Below, in pieces: positions 27,317-34,520 of a stretch of 58,317 nt of DNA. The stretch is from a virus. Made by a program: the position numbers and the translations under genes. The stretch spans positions 1-58,317 of IMG/VR virus record IMGVR_UViG_3300045051_000401, one strand, 5' to 3'. The notes below the pieces were generated by a model. It worked only from the letters and a program-made list of their open reading frames with translations, ran no database searches and was not told where the DNA came from. The number at the start of each line of letters is the position of its first letter. The first letter of the stretch is position 1.

Positions 27317-27996
27317 TATTTGGCGCCGGCATATTGGGTGGTGGCCTGGATAGTAATGATCCGCTGATTGGCAGCGTCAAGCTGCTGCTCAAGGGGGAAG
27401 GCGCCACTATTACCGATGATATGGGGCATGTGGTGACAGCGCAGGGGGCAACGGTCCCGGTGGTGTCCTCGGCGCAAGCCAAGTTTGGGGCGTCGTCCAT
27501 CTATTTTGCCGGGACGCTGGCGGATCTGAGTATCGCAAATGCGGCTGAGTTCAATCTGGGTAGCGCGGATTTTACGATCGACTTCTGGTACTTGTCTAAT
27601 GCTACCGGCTACCAGACACTTGTGTATAAGGGAAATGACAACGGATCTGATTACAGCCTGTCGCTACAGGTCAATACCGGCAGCAAGACGCTTGCGCTGA
27701 TGATCAACGCCAGTGTGATAACGACCACGGCGGTCAGTGTTATTACCGGAGCCTGGAACCATATCGCTGTTGTCCGAAGTGGTAACTCGTTCCAGATCTA
27801 CCTGAACGGGGTGGCTACCGGTACGCCGGGATCATTCAGCGGATCGGTGAATACCAATACCTATCCATTGAGCATCGGCGCCATGCCGCCAACGACCTAT
27901 TACAACAAGTGCACCGGTTATCTGGATAACTTCCGCTGGACGCTGGCGGCACGCTGGACGGCCAACTTCACGCCGCCGGTTGCCAGCGATTACTAA
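27313..27996 (+). CDS. LamG / concanavalin A-like lectin domain protein
   Basis: 227 residues starting with GTG 27313 (GTGA overlap with the upstream stop; GGAGGG six bases before). Residues 70-215 fit a LamG/ConA-like jelly roll: FGASSIYFAG, the strand SADFTIDFWYLSN, then AWNHIAVVRSGN and FQIYLNGV, and a closing GYLDNFRWT. These domains bind glycans. As an accessory of the fibre gene next to it, it may bind host surface sugars. Confidence 0.75.
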   Translation: MIFGAGILGGGLDSNDPLIGSVKLLLKGEGATITDDMGHVVTAQGATVPVVSSAQAKFGASSIYFAGTLADLSIANAAEFNLGSADFTIDFWYLSNATGYQTLVYKGNDNGSDYSLSLQVNTGSKTLALMINASVITTTAVSVITGAWNHIAVVRSGNSFQIYLNGVATGTPGSFSGSVNTNTYPLSIGAMPPTTYYNKCTGYLDNFRWTLAARWTANFTPPVASDY

Positions 27997-28008
27997 CAAG
28001 GGGTTTGT

Positions 28009-28449
28009 ATGTACCGTCATCGAGAAACAGGAAGAATGTTTGCTGATCTGGCGGCCGTGTGTCTCTGGCTTGTTCAGAATCACAATATCGCCCGGCCACA
28101 AGATGCTCCGGATCTCCCGGAGATCATGGCAGAAAAGGGCATTGAGTCGTTCTCCCCTCCCCTGCTGCCTGGTGAGGATCCGGCTGAGATTGAAAAGCAG
28201 CGGGTGGCGCAGTTGTGGCAAGGTGCCCATAACTACGAGTATGCGGAGATCAGCGGCAGCGCGGTCGGGATGCTGGCCATGGGGGTCATGCTGGGCAAGC
28301 CGAAATGTGTTGCCGTGCAGAACTGGATTAAATCGATCTGGACGCAATACTACATCCGCAAGGCCGGTACCTCCACGGATTATAATTATGATTTTGCCGG
28401 GCCGTGTCCGTTTTCGTGCCCCGAGCTGATGGAGGAGCTGGGACTGTGA
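28009..28449 (+). CDS. Hypothetical protein
   Basis: 146 residues, ATG preceded by AAGGGG. It has a short hydrophobic stretch (SGSAVGMLAMGVMLG, residues 84-98) and a C-terminus with CPFSCPELM. I recognise no family. It overlaps the start of the next gene by four bases and so is part of the fibre-lysis transcript. Confidence 0.55.
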   Translation: MYRHRETGRMFADLAAVCLWLVQNHNIARPQDAPDLPEIMAEKGIESFSPPLLPGEDPAEIEKQRVAQLWQGAHNYEYAEISGSAVGMLAMGVMLGKPKCVAVQNWIKSIWTQYYIRKAGTSTDYNYDFAGPCPFSCPELMEELGL

Positions 28450-28877
28450 ACGTACAACTTTGGTTTTACAAAGGTCGGGGCAAGTTCTTTGACAAGATAA
28501 TCCGCTGGTGGACCGGCGGGCCGTATAGCCATGTTGAAATTGTTATCGATGGTACCGCGTATTCAGCTGATGCCTGGAACAATGTTGTCCGGGCCAAGAG
28601 CGTCAACGAGTTTAACCGTGATAATTGGGACCGGTTTGAAGTGGTTGGCCAGAACCGGCAGGAACGGTTGAATATGTGTATCAGGTTGTGCAAGCAGCTC
28701 GGGAAACAATACGATTGGTTGGGGATCTTAGGGTTTGCCTTTGGTGGGGTGCAGGATCCGGATCGCTGGTATTGCTCGGAATTATGCGCGTGGTTGCTTG
28801 GTATCGAGGGATCGCGCATGGATCCGAATAGATTATTTTCTGTAGTTACATCGTTGACGATCGGAGGAAATGACTGA
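28446..28877 (+). CDS. Permuted papain-like (YiiX/NlpC-P60) amidase or protease
   Basis: 143 residues from GTG 28446 (GTGA overlap; GGAGG upstream). The motif GPYSHVEIVI supplies His29 and Glu31, and WYCSEL supplies Cys110. His first and Cys later is the circularly permuted order of the YaeF/YiiX branch of the NlpC/P60 fold. Members cleave peptide or amide bonds in the cell envelope or act as lipid-directed enzymes. It precedes the endolysin and may aid wall degradation at entry or lysis; substrate unknown. Confidence 0.7.
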   Translation: MNVQLWFYKGRGKFFDKIIRWWTGGPYSHVEIVIDGTAYSADAWNNVVRAKSVNEFNRDNWDRFEVVGQNRQERLNMCIRLCKQLGKQYDWLGILGFAFGGVQDPDRWYCSELCAWLLGIEGSRMDPNRLFSVVTSLTIGGND

Positions 28878-29197
28878 TGCCGGAGCCATGCAAACAAGAG
28901 GGGCCGATCGCCGCGCTAAAGGCTGATAACAATAATCTGTCTGCGGCACTGTTGGAGATCCGGGAAGGTCAGCGGGAGTTTATTGCCCTGCTGAAAGATA
29001 TCTCCGCGCAGGGTGAACAGATCCGGACCTTGTTCCAGCGGATGACCAAGAGTGAAAACGATATCAACATTATTTATGGCCGGGTGCGAGAGGTTGAACT
29101 GGCTCCGGGAAAACAGGCGTCGTCACTGCAGGTATATGGTGTTTCAACCATAATCGCGGCGGTGGTCGGGTACGCTTCAAAAAAACTAGGAGGGTGA
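28877..29197 (+). CDS. XhlA-like coiled-coil membrane protein
   Basis: 106 residues; the start overlaps the previous stop. Residues 15-75 form a charged coiled coil and residues 84-103 a membrane helix (VYGVSTIIAAVVGYASKKLGG). A soluble coil followed by a C-terminal membrane helix next to an endolysin resembles haemolysin XhlA-type lysis accessories. It may be a holin or holin partner; no other gene here is a better holin candidate. Confidence 0.55.
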   Translation: MPEPCKQEGPIAALKADNNNLSAALLEIREGQREFIALLKDISAQGEQIRTLFQRMTKSENDINIIYGRVREVELAPGKQASSLQVYGVSTIIAAVVGYASKKLGG

Positions 29198-29200
29198 AAG

Positions 29201-29497
29201 ATGGGATGTGAGAAATGTTCGGATAAGGGTGGTTCGGGTCTGTTTGCTACTGCGGATTTTAAACTTGCGGCGGCGATTGTAACGGCAACTAAAACCCCGC
29301 AGCTTGGGGTGGCTGCGCTTGAAGGTGAAAACAAGCTACAGGTTATTTTTCCAAAAACGCCGGAGGTTTTGACGGCTGTTGACCAGTATAACAACAACAC
29401 GCTTGTTTCAGATCTTAGTCTTTTCTCCAGGAATGTACAGCGGCTTGAACTCTGCAGGGTTAGGGCGATAGCTATTATATTGGCACCGCCGGCGTGA
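29201..29497 (+). CDS. Hypothetical protein in lysis module
   Basis: 98 residues, with a ribosome-binding site AGGAGG before ATG 29201. It starts MGCEKCSDKGGSG, with one CxxC pair, then a mixed alpha/beta segment ending in hydrophobic AIAIILAPPA. The stop overlaps the endolysin start (TGATG). Family not recognised. Confidence 0.5.
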   Translation: MGCEKCSDKGGSGLFATADFKLAAAIVTATKTPQLGVAALEGENKLQVIFPKTPEVLTAVDQYNNNTLVSDLSLFSRNVQRLELCRVRAIAIILAPPA

Positions 29498-30096
29498 TGA
29501 TTATCAAGCTGATCATTCAGATAATGCTTTGTTGTCTGGTGGCCCCTCCGGCCCTGGCGGCGGATATTCAATCGTCGCTGGCGGTCGTGTTTGGCCATGA
29601 AGGTGGTTTGCAGTGTGACGCCGGGGATCCGGGTAACTGGACCGGCGGCCGGGTGGGTTTGGGGAGGCATGGTTGTACCAAGTATGGCATTGCCGCCAAC
29701 ACCTACCCTAACCTTGATATCAGGAATATCACTATCGCGCAGGCCAGTAAACTTTATGAACGTGATTTCTGGAATCCGATTCACTTGTCCGAGTTTGAAA
29801 AGCAGGATATCGCCACGGAAATATTCGATACGGCGGTGAACTGTGGCGTCGGGGTGGGCGGCAATATCGTGATCCGCCTCGTCAATATTTTTGGCCCCGC
29901 GCATTACAAGCTCAATGGCAAGGTGAATTCTGAACAGGTTGAATGGATCAACAAGTTTACACGCAAAAAGGCTAACCGGATTACCTTTTACCGGGCGTTG
30001 AATGTGCTGCAGGGGGAGCGGTACCTGCTGATCATCGAGCGCAATCCAAAAATGGCGAAGTATTCAAACAGCTGGTTTAGTCGGGTGAATCAATAA
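29497..30096 (+). CDS. Exported GH108 endolysin
   Basis: 199 residues from ATG 29497. Residues 1-21 are a Sec-type signal peptide ending ALA, with Lys at position 4 and a long hydrophobic core, so export does not need a holin. The mature part opens with the GH108 pattern: FGHEGGL (probable catalytic Glu35), DPGNWTGG, then TKYGIAA, and ERDFWNP near residue 88. GH108 enzymes cut peptidoglycan glycan strands. The C-terminal region (FDTAVNCGVG and on) fits the peptidoglycan-binding half of the family. Confidence 0.9.
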   Translation: MIIKLIIQIMLCCLVAPPALAADIQSSLAVVFGHEGGLQCDAGDPGNWTGGRVGLGRHGCTKYGIAANTYPNLDIRNITIAQASKLYERDFWNPIHLSEFEKQDIATEIFDTAVNCGVGVGGNIVIRLVNIFGPAHYKLNGKVNSEQVEWINKFTRKKANRITFYRALNVLQGERYLLIIERNPKMAKYSNSWFSRVNQ

Positions 30097-30167
30097 TGTC
30101 AGAACAGGAACTGCGAGCGACCTTGAATATCGATAACCTGGTGTGGTGGATCCTGTACGGTGACTAG
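30096..30167 (+). CDS. Possible 23-residue peptide
   Basis: An ATG overlapping the endolysin stop (TAATG) opens 23 codons (MSEQELRATLNIDNLVWWIL and three more) before TAG. It has no clear SD of its own and no membrane helix. It may be a real coupled leader or chance; there is no known family. Confidence 0.3.
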   Translation: MSEQELRATLNIDNLVWWILYGD

Positions 30168-30184
30168 AACAAGGCAGGTTAAAG

Positions 30185-30589
30185 ATGCTGACAAAGGTAA
30201 GTGATGTTGTTGCCCCGTACCTGATCTGGATTAAGATTGTGGCGGTGGCCGCTGTTGTTGGTGGCCTGGTCTGGTTTGGCTACAATGAGAAAGCGATCCG
30301 GGACGATCGGGAGAAGTTCAAGACTGAGGCAAAGCAGCAGAAAGAGACGGCCGAGCAGTATGCGCGGCAGATCAGCAGTAATATTCAGTTCACCAGGGAG
30401 GTTGTCGATGCGGTTAAGAGTCTCAAGGTTCAGTCAAATACATACATCGATTCGATCGAAGTGTCCCCTCCCCCTGGTGATGATGGTGATACTGTTGTGC
30501 TTGTCGCTGCAGGGGTGCCCAAAGCCGTGCCCCGTCTGCCCGGTTACAACAACTATTCTGCCAATAGAACAACCGCCGGTACTCCGTGA
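30185..30589 (+). CDS. Rz: Inner-membrane spanin (Rz-like)
   Basis: 134 residues. An N-terminal membrane anchor (about residues 12-33, YLIWIKIVAVAAVVGGLVWF) is followed by a charged periplasmic coiled coil (residues 40-85) and a Pro/Gly-rich tail. That is the i-spanin layout: it joins the outer-membrane lipoprotein to fuse the membranes at lysis. The Rz1-type gene is embedded in the +1 frame, as in lambda. Confidence 0.82.
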   Translation: MLTKVSDVVAPYLIWIKIVAVAAVVGGLVWFGYNEKAIRDDREKFKTEAKQQKETAEQYARQISSNIQFTREVVDAVKSLKVQSNTYIDSIEVSPPPGDDGDTVVLVAAGVPKAVPRLPGYNNYSANRTTAGTP

Positions 30590-30731
30590 AGTGCCGGCGG
30601 TCAGAAGAGGATCTGAGTATTGTTTGACCGATCGAGGCCGTAAGGATTGGTTGACTAATATGGAACTACTGCGGATCTGGGGTGCAGTGAATTACAACAC
30701 GCTTGAACTGTTTAACAAGAAACGGCTATAA
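30408..30731 (+). CDS. Rz1: Outer-membrane spanin lipoprotein (Rz1-like), embedded
   Basis: Overlaps the Rz gene in another frame. ATG 30408 follows AGGGAGG by six bases and gives 107 residues: a basic n-region (MRLRVSR), a hydrophobic core, then the lipobox LSLQGC. After the Cys comes a Pro-rich region typical of Rz1. A shorter start at 30480 has no SD. The C-terminal 50 residues extend past Rz. It ends opposite the minus-strand gene at 30726. Confidence 0.8.
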   Translation: MRLRVSRFSQIHTSIRSKCPLPLVMMVILLCLSLQGCPKPCPVCPVTTTILPIEQPPVLREVPAVRRGSEYCLTDRGRKDWLTNMELLRIWGAVNYNTLELFNKKRL

Positions 30732-30911
30732 CTTCTTTATATCTTCGATTAGCTCCACGGTCTTTATCCGGATCCCCAGCGCCTTGTTGTAGCGGTACCG
30801 GACACAGAATAAATTATCTCCATATTTTTCGTACATTTTGATAGTGCCTTTTTGGCCCGGTGCCAAAGAGGCTTGTGCGCGGTAATCACCCTTTTTTCTG
30901 AGCAGTGCCAT
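30726..30911 (-). CDS. Small basic protein, beta-barrel-like
   Basis: 61 residues with a clear minus-strand ribosome-binding site (GAGGAGAAAAC before ATG). The order LRKKGDYRAQASLAPGQKGT and FCVRYRYNKALGIRIK alternates basic and hydrophobic residues, as in small SH3-like folds. It is the last gene of the minus-strand maintenance operon and overlaps the gene upstream by 26 bases. Function unknown. Confidence 0.55.
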   Translation of the reverse strand: MALLRKKGDYRAQASLAPGQKGTIKMYEKYGDNLFCVRYRYNKALGIRIKTVELIEDIKKL

Positions 30912-31410
30912 TGTTTTCTCCTCGCTGCCAGCGCTGCGGATCCCGGTGGATGGATAACGTGTAGAGCCCTACCCTGTGCTCCATGACGAGTGTTAAAAAG
31001 TTGCTGTAGTTTCGGCCGCCCCTCTCAAGCATTTCGCCGGCGTTACCGATATGGGCAAGATGCGGGGGAAGATCCCGAAACACATCCCGGCCGTAGTGCT
31101 CGTTCTTTTCCAGGAACACCCGAAGTTGTTCTTCCGCTTGTTCCATGGCGTAGGCCATGGCGCTGATGTTCTCGCGGAGGATCGAGGCGTTGATCTTGTC
31201 GATGATGGCGTCTTTTACTTTTGACGGCCGGATCCTTTTTATATCGGTTTTGCGTTTGAAGAGGTATGTGTTTTCCCGGTATTCATCGATACAGGTATCG
31301 TTACAGGTGTAATGGTAAGTCAGGTAACCCCATGCGCCTTTTGATACGGCGAGCAATTCACCTTCCGGATTCCTTACCAGATCGATGATGGTAAAGGCGT
31401 AATCTCTCAT
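30886..31410 (-). CDS. Hypothetical protein
   Basis: 174 residues; GGGGAGGGG lies four bases before ATG on the minus strand. It is mixed alpha/beta, with a long central helix (residues 70-115) and charged ends. No motif was recognised. It is the fourth gene of the parA operon, separated from the third by 14 bases. Confidence 0.6.
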   Translation of the reverse strand: MRDYAFTIIDLVRNPEGELLAVSKGAWGYLTYHYTCNDTCIDEYRENTYLFKRKTDIKRIRPSKVKDAIIDKINASILRENISAMAYAMEQAEEQLRVFLEKNEHYGRDVFRDLPPHLAHIGNAGEMLERGGRNYSNFLTLVMEHRVGLYTLSIHRDPQRWQRGENNGTAQKKG

Positions 31411-31424
31411 GATCCCCTCCCCTT

Positions 31425-31613
31425 TTAGTCGTGTATTCGTCCCGTTAATCGTTTACCAAAGCAGCTTGACAGGCACGCGGTTGTGATCTCTGCCGGCGGA
31501 AAGCCGGTTCCTTCTTCCAAGACAATTATTCTCCGGCGTTTTTCGTCTCTGTTGTAAAGAGCGGTGTGTTGATCAACAGATTCCTGCAGGGTTATTTCTT
31601 GCCGTGTTTCCAT
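31425..31613 (-). CDS. Small hypothetical protein
   Basis: 62 residues with GGAGGG before ATG on the minus strand. It is charged, with a C-terminal CLSSCFGKRL. It lies 20 bases downstream of the Rep-like gene in the same operon. Family unknown. Confidence 0.5.
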   Translation of the reverse strand: METRQEITLQESVDQHTALYNRDEKRRRIIVLEEGTGFPPAEITTACLSSCFGKRLTGRIHD

Positions 31614-31633
31614 GTTCCCTCCGGTGGTTGTGT

Positions 31634-32836
31634 TTACTGCGTTTGGCGTTCTTTTTCCTCTAACATTTTCAGGATATCGCCGGCGCCGTCTATGGTGCTC
31701 TGCGCTGATAGATCCTTGCTCTGCTGTTCCCTTAATGCTGCAGCACGAAGTTCTGCGGCTGATTGGTAGTTTTTGGGGCGTGGTGAGTAAATTCCGCCAT
31801 TATTGACAAGGACTCCATAAAACCAGCCAACTGCGCTTGGATCTCTTACCACTTTGCGTTTGCCGTTTACCTCCAGGTCAAAACGTGCCCAATCCAGCAT
31901 CAAGCGCATTTCGGGTGCTGGTATGTCAAACTTTTTCAGCCATATCTGGCACTGTCTTTCGTCCAGTCCTTCGTTCTCCCAAAACAAGCCAACCGGGCCG
32001 ATAAGAACAAAATTGTTTTGAGTGTCAGGTGTGACGGTCTCCCCTGGTTGTGGGGTGACCGTTGCCCCTGGCAGAGTAGTAGGTTTTAAAGGTTTTAAAG
32101 GCTCTGAAAAACCTAAAAGACTACAACCTTGTTCGGGTAAACCGTCACCCTGGCCACCGTGGGTACCGTCACCGTTACCGCTGGGGTTACCGTCTACCCT
32201 TTCAATGGGGTGACCGTCGCCCCGGTGGGCAATATAATGGGATTGTTGGATGCCGCCGATCGCTTTGAAATAATCGCACATGGTCTGGTTGATGACATAG
32301 GAGAAGCCTTGAAAGTCTGCCCGTCGGATCGTGCCGGTTATTACGATGAAACCTTTTGCTGTTAGTGAGTCGCGGCACTTCTCGACTGATTTCTGCGATA
32401 TTGCTGTCTGGACCGCAATTGTGCGGTTACTGGACACGCGGAGATCATTGAGAACTGCCTTGTTGGTGATCAGGTAATCAAGCACAAATGCCTGGTTGGG
32501 TGTCAACGTGCGCACGGATAAGGGGATGGTTTCCCCTATGTACGGGGTGGCCGTTACCTGTGGTGTGTCGGTTACCGTTGCACCTGTTGAAACGGTAACC
32601 GTTTCCGCTGGGTGGTCGGTGACCGTTTCCCTGTATTGTGGGGTTACCGTCTCCCCTTGGGGTGGGGTGACCTCTGTTGAATGGTTTTTGTGGAGTTGCT
32701 TGAATGTCTCGTTGATCCCGAAGTCTCCGGCCAGTGCCTCACCAAAATCGACTCCTTTGCGCTTGGCCGGTTTGGCCTCGGCGCTGCTTGCGGATAAGAG
32801 CGCGGTGAAACGATTTGCTTCTTGCCGGCCACTCAT
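31634..32836 (-). CDS. Rep-like or ParB-like winged-helix protein with internal iterons
   Basis: 400 residues; its ATG overlaps the parA stop. Residues 109-190 look like a winged helix-turn-helix (TPNQAFVLDYLITNK, then ISQKSVEKCRDSLTAKGFIV). Flanking it are eight-residue tandem repeats: V-T-P-type units at residues 55-105 and D-G-x-P-type units at 207-234, both encoded by one 24-bp DNA repeat in different frames. The C-terminal 110 residues contain a helical QIWLKKFDIPAPEMRLMLDWA domain of the kind seen in replication initiators. Like lambda O, it may bind iterons lying in its own gene. A ParB-type partition role is the main alternative. Confidence 0.65.
   Translation of the reverse strand: MSGRQEANRFTALLSASSAEAKPAKRKGVDFGEALAGDFGINETFKQLHKNHSTEVTPPQGETVTPQYRETVTDHPAETVTVSTGATVTDTPQVTATPYIGETIPLSVRTLTPNQAFVLDYLITNKAVLNDLRVSSNRTIAVQTAISQKSVEKCRDSLTAKGFIVITGTIRRADFQGFSYVINQTMCDYFKAIGGIQQSHYIAHRGDGHPIERVDGNPSGNGDGTHGGQGDGLPEQGCSLLGFSEPLKPLKPTTLPGATVTPQPGETVTPDTQNNFVLIGPVGLFWENEGLDERQCQIWLKKFDIPAPEMRLMLDWARFDLEVNGKRKVVRDPSAVGWFYGVLVNNGGIYSPRPKNYQSAAELRAAALREQQSKDLSAQSTIDGAGDILKMLEEKERQTQ
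32030..32062. repeat. 24-bp iterons, cluster C (2 copies)
   Basis: Cores TGTGACGGT at 32030-32038 and GGTGACCGT at 32054-32062, exactly 24 bp apart. These belong to the same family as clusters A and B (plus-strand consensus GGTNACCGT). Confidence 0.7.
32075..32128. other. AT-rich tract between iteron clusters (candidate unwinding element)
   Basis: Between clusters C and B the DNA is AT-rich, with a direct repeat of GGTTTTAAA and runs of A. In a GC-rich phage this is unusual. An AT-rich stretch next to iterons is typical of a duplex-unwinding element of a replication origin. Confidence 0.5.
32137..32217. repeat. 24-bp iterons, cluster B (4 copies)
   Basis: Cores begin at 32137, 32161, 32185 and 32209, each 24 bp apart; the last two are GGTTACCGT and GGTGACCGT. 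Read in the Rep frame they give the peptide repeat GDGHPIER, VDGNPSGN, GDGTHGGQ, GDGLPEQG. Confidence 0.8.
32522..32674. repeat. 24-bp iterons, cluster A (6 clear copies, 1 decayed)
   Basis: Cores start at 32546, 32570, 32594, 32618, 32642 and 32666, in perfect 24-bp register; a degenerate unit sits at 32522. The plus-strand consensus is GGTNACCGT. In the Rep frame they encode VTxxxxxT-type octapeptides. The near two-helical-turn period (24 bp) and in-phase array fit plasmid-type iterons bound by Rep. Confidence 0.85.
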
Positions 32837-33594
32837 GGCAGTATGCCCAGCAGTTCATCGGCCAGCAGCTTGAAACGCTTGGCGCCGCTGGAGTGCGGAG
32901 CAAAGCGCATGACCGTGGCCCGGTTTGATTCTGCTTTCTGGATATCAGTATTCAGGGGAATGGTGGTGGCGCAGATCTTATCGCCGAACTGCCGGCGGAG
33001 GTATTCTACGGATGACTTGGAGATACTGGCCCGCATGTCAACCTTGTTAATGACGGCCCGGAGAAACTTCAAGCCGTGCTGTGCTGATGCGGCGCAACCA
33101 ATTATGGCCTCATAGGCGGAGCGAAAACCGTCAACAGAGTAGCGGCTGCCGGCCTCGATCGGAATGATTGCGCAATCGCTGCAGACGAGAGACATTAACA
33201 CGAACATGCCGAGGTTGGGCGGACAATCAATCAGGGTGTAATCGTAGTTTTTCTCTGCATACTCTTTCACGTTGTCCCGGAGCAGGAAGTAGCTGGAGTG
33301 TACGTCTTTGTATAGTTCGACTTCGATAGTATCGGTTTTGTTGGTGTTGGCGAGAATATCAACATTGTCATACGGGGTAGGGTGGATGCACTTCTCGATC
33401 GCCAGGCCGTCCCGGTAAAAATCGAAGAGGTTGGGAGAATCAAGCGGTGGTGTGAACACGCTTGAAGTGTTTGCCTGGGGATCCTGATCGATGATGAGGA
33501 TCCGTTTGCCACGATTGGCCATTGCGTGTGCCAGGTTCTGCGTGATCGTGGATTTGCCAACGCCGCCCTTGTTATTAAGTATGCTGATGATCAT
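32833..33594 (-). CDS. parA: ParA-family partition ATPase
   Basis: 253 residues from the ATG at 33594 (GGAGG five bases upstream); a longer frame to 33639 adds an unsupported leader. It opens MIISILNNKGGVGKST, the deviant Walker A motif of ParA/MinD ATPases. IIDQDPQANTS and YTLIDCPPNLG are the Walker A' and B regions. ParA positions low-copy replicons by ATP-driven movement on the nucleoid. It heads the minus-strand operon and is coupled to the Rep-like gene (ATGA overlap). There is no long N-terminal HTH, so autoregulation would depend on a partner. Confidence 0.9.
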   Translation of the reverse strand: MIISILNNKGGVGKSTITQNLAHAMANRGKRILIIDQDPQANTSSVFTPPLDSPNLFDFYRDGLAIEKCIHPTPYDNVDILANTNKTDTIEVELYKDVHSSYFLLRDNVKEYAEKNYDYTLIDCPPNLGMFVLMSLVCSDCAIIPIEAGSRYSVDGFRSAYEAIIGCAASAQHGLKFLRAVINKVDMRASISKSSVEYLRRQFGDKICATTIPLNTDIQKAESNRATVMRFAPHSSGAKRFKLLADELLGILP

Positions 33595-33615
33595 CGGCCA
33601 CCTCCCTTGATTTAA

Positions 33616-33668
33616 GACTGTTATAGTCACACGTAGCACATATATAACGCAAAGCTAGTGTTAGTCAA
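33616..33668 (-). promoter_or_regulatory. parA promoter with palindromic operator
   Basis: Read on the minus strand, TTGACT (33668-33663), a 16-bp spacer and TATATA (33646-33641) form a good sigma-70 promoter. Just downstream is the palindrome GACT-gttat-AGTC (33616-33628), well placed for a repressor. Confidence 0.6.
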
Positions 33669-33745
33669 TCTTTTTTGTGGAATATACCGTTGTATGTTGG
33701 TGGTCGAGGTCCGGGCCCGGAGAAAATGCTGCTGGCCCGGCGATA

Positions 33746-33837
33746 CCCCCACTATATAATTTCATGTGGTGGGGTGGATAATTAGAGTAGGCAATAACGG
33801 ACTAGCCAAGATACATTGTATAAGTTATTATTGGCTA
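33746..33837. promoter_or_regulatory. Inverted repeats between parA and resolvase (candidate res or operator)
   Basis: Two inverted repeats lie in the 296-bp intergenic gap: CCCCCAC at 33746 with GTGGTGGGG at 33766, and TAGCCAA (33803-33809) with TTGGCTA (33831-33837) around a 21-bp AT-rich centre. The second has the size and AT-rich core of a serine-resolvase crossover subsite. The rest of the gap holds the two divergent promoters. Confidence 0.45.
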
Positions 33838-33841
33838 CCTT

Positions 33842-33870
33842 TTGAGGGTGGTGGCCACAAAAGGTATACT
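33842..33870 (+). promoter_or_regulatory. Sigma-70 promoter of the resolvase gene
   Basis: TTGAGG (33842-33847), exactly 17 bp, then TATACT (33865-33870). The resolvase GTG start lies 21 bases downstream with GGAGG between. Confidence 0.65.
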
Positions 33871-33890
33871 CTATTGGGCTGGAGGTCGTT

Positions 33891-34520
33891 GTGAAGGTTG
33901 CCAGAATATATCTCAGGGTTAGCACCGAAGAGCAGGATCTTACCCGGCAGGAAGAAATTGAGCGGACGACGCGGGCGGCCGGCTTCTATATTGCCGGCGT
34001 CTACCGGGAAAAAGCGTCAGGGGCTCGGGCCGATCGGCCGGAACTGCTGCGGATGATTGCGGATCTGCAGACGGGGGAGGTAGTGGTGGCGGAGCGGATC
34101 GACCGGATCAGCCGGTTGCCGCTGGCCGAGGCCGAACAGCTGATTGCATCGATCCGGGCCAAGGGTGCCCGGCTGGCGGTACCCGGTATTGTGGATCTGT
34201 CGGATCTGGCGGCCGAGGCGGATGGTGTGACGCGGATCGTACTGGAAGCGGTGCAGGATATGCTGCTGAAGCTGGCTCTGCAGATGGCGCGGGATGATTA
34301 CGAGACGCGGCGGGAACGGCAGCGGCAAGGGGTGCAGCTGGCCAAGGCGGATGGCAAGTACCAGGGGCGAAAAGCGGACAGTGTTGTCCATGACCGGATA
34401 GTCGCGCTCCGGACCGGCAAGCACTCGATCAGGGAAACGGCGTTGCTGGCCGGCTGTTCTGAAAGCCAGGTGAAACGGATCTGGAAAATTCATCAAAACC
34501 AGATCCGCGTTGAGGGGTGA
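33891..34520 (+). CDS. Serine resolvase/invertase
   Basis: 209 residues from GTG 33891. The N-terminus ARIYLRVSTEEQDLTRQ carries the catalytic Ser11 and Arg9 of small serine recombinases; ERIDRISRLP (near residue 66) supplies further active-site Arg residues. The C-terminal DRIVALRTGKHSIRETALLAGCSESQVKRIW is a HTH binding domain. At this size it fits the resolvase/invertase group and not large serine integrases. Beside parA and an iteron gene, multimer resolution of a plasmid prophage is the likely job; fibre inversion is less likely because no inverted fibre segment is seen. Confidence 0.88.
   Translation: MKVARIYLRVSTEEQDLTRQEEIERTTRAAGFYIAGVYREKASGARADRPELLRMIADLQTGEVVVAERIDRISRLPLAEAEQLIASIRAKGARLAVPGIVDLSDLAAEADGVTRIVLEAVQDMLLKLALQMARDDYETRRERQRQGVQLAKADGKYQGRKADSVVHDRIVALRTGKHSIRETALLAGCSESQVKRIWKIHQNQIRVEG

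Noticed and set aside
32030-32674. CRISPR array
   Set aside because: The regular 24-bp repeats have no unique spacers of normal length and lie in a coding frame; iterons explain them.
32496-32873. Plus-strand frame across the iterons
   Set aside because: Its VTV repeats are just the iterons read on the other strand. No SD, and it is antisense to the Rep-like gene.
33891-34520. Phage integrase
   Set aside because: At 209 residues with a short HTH tail it is a resolvase/invertase-size enzyme, lacking the long C-terminal region of large serine integrases.
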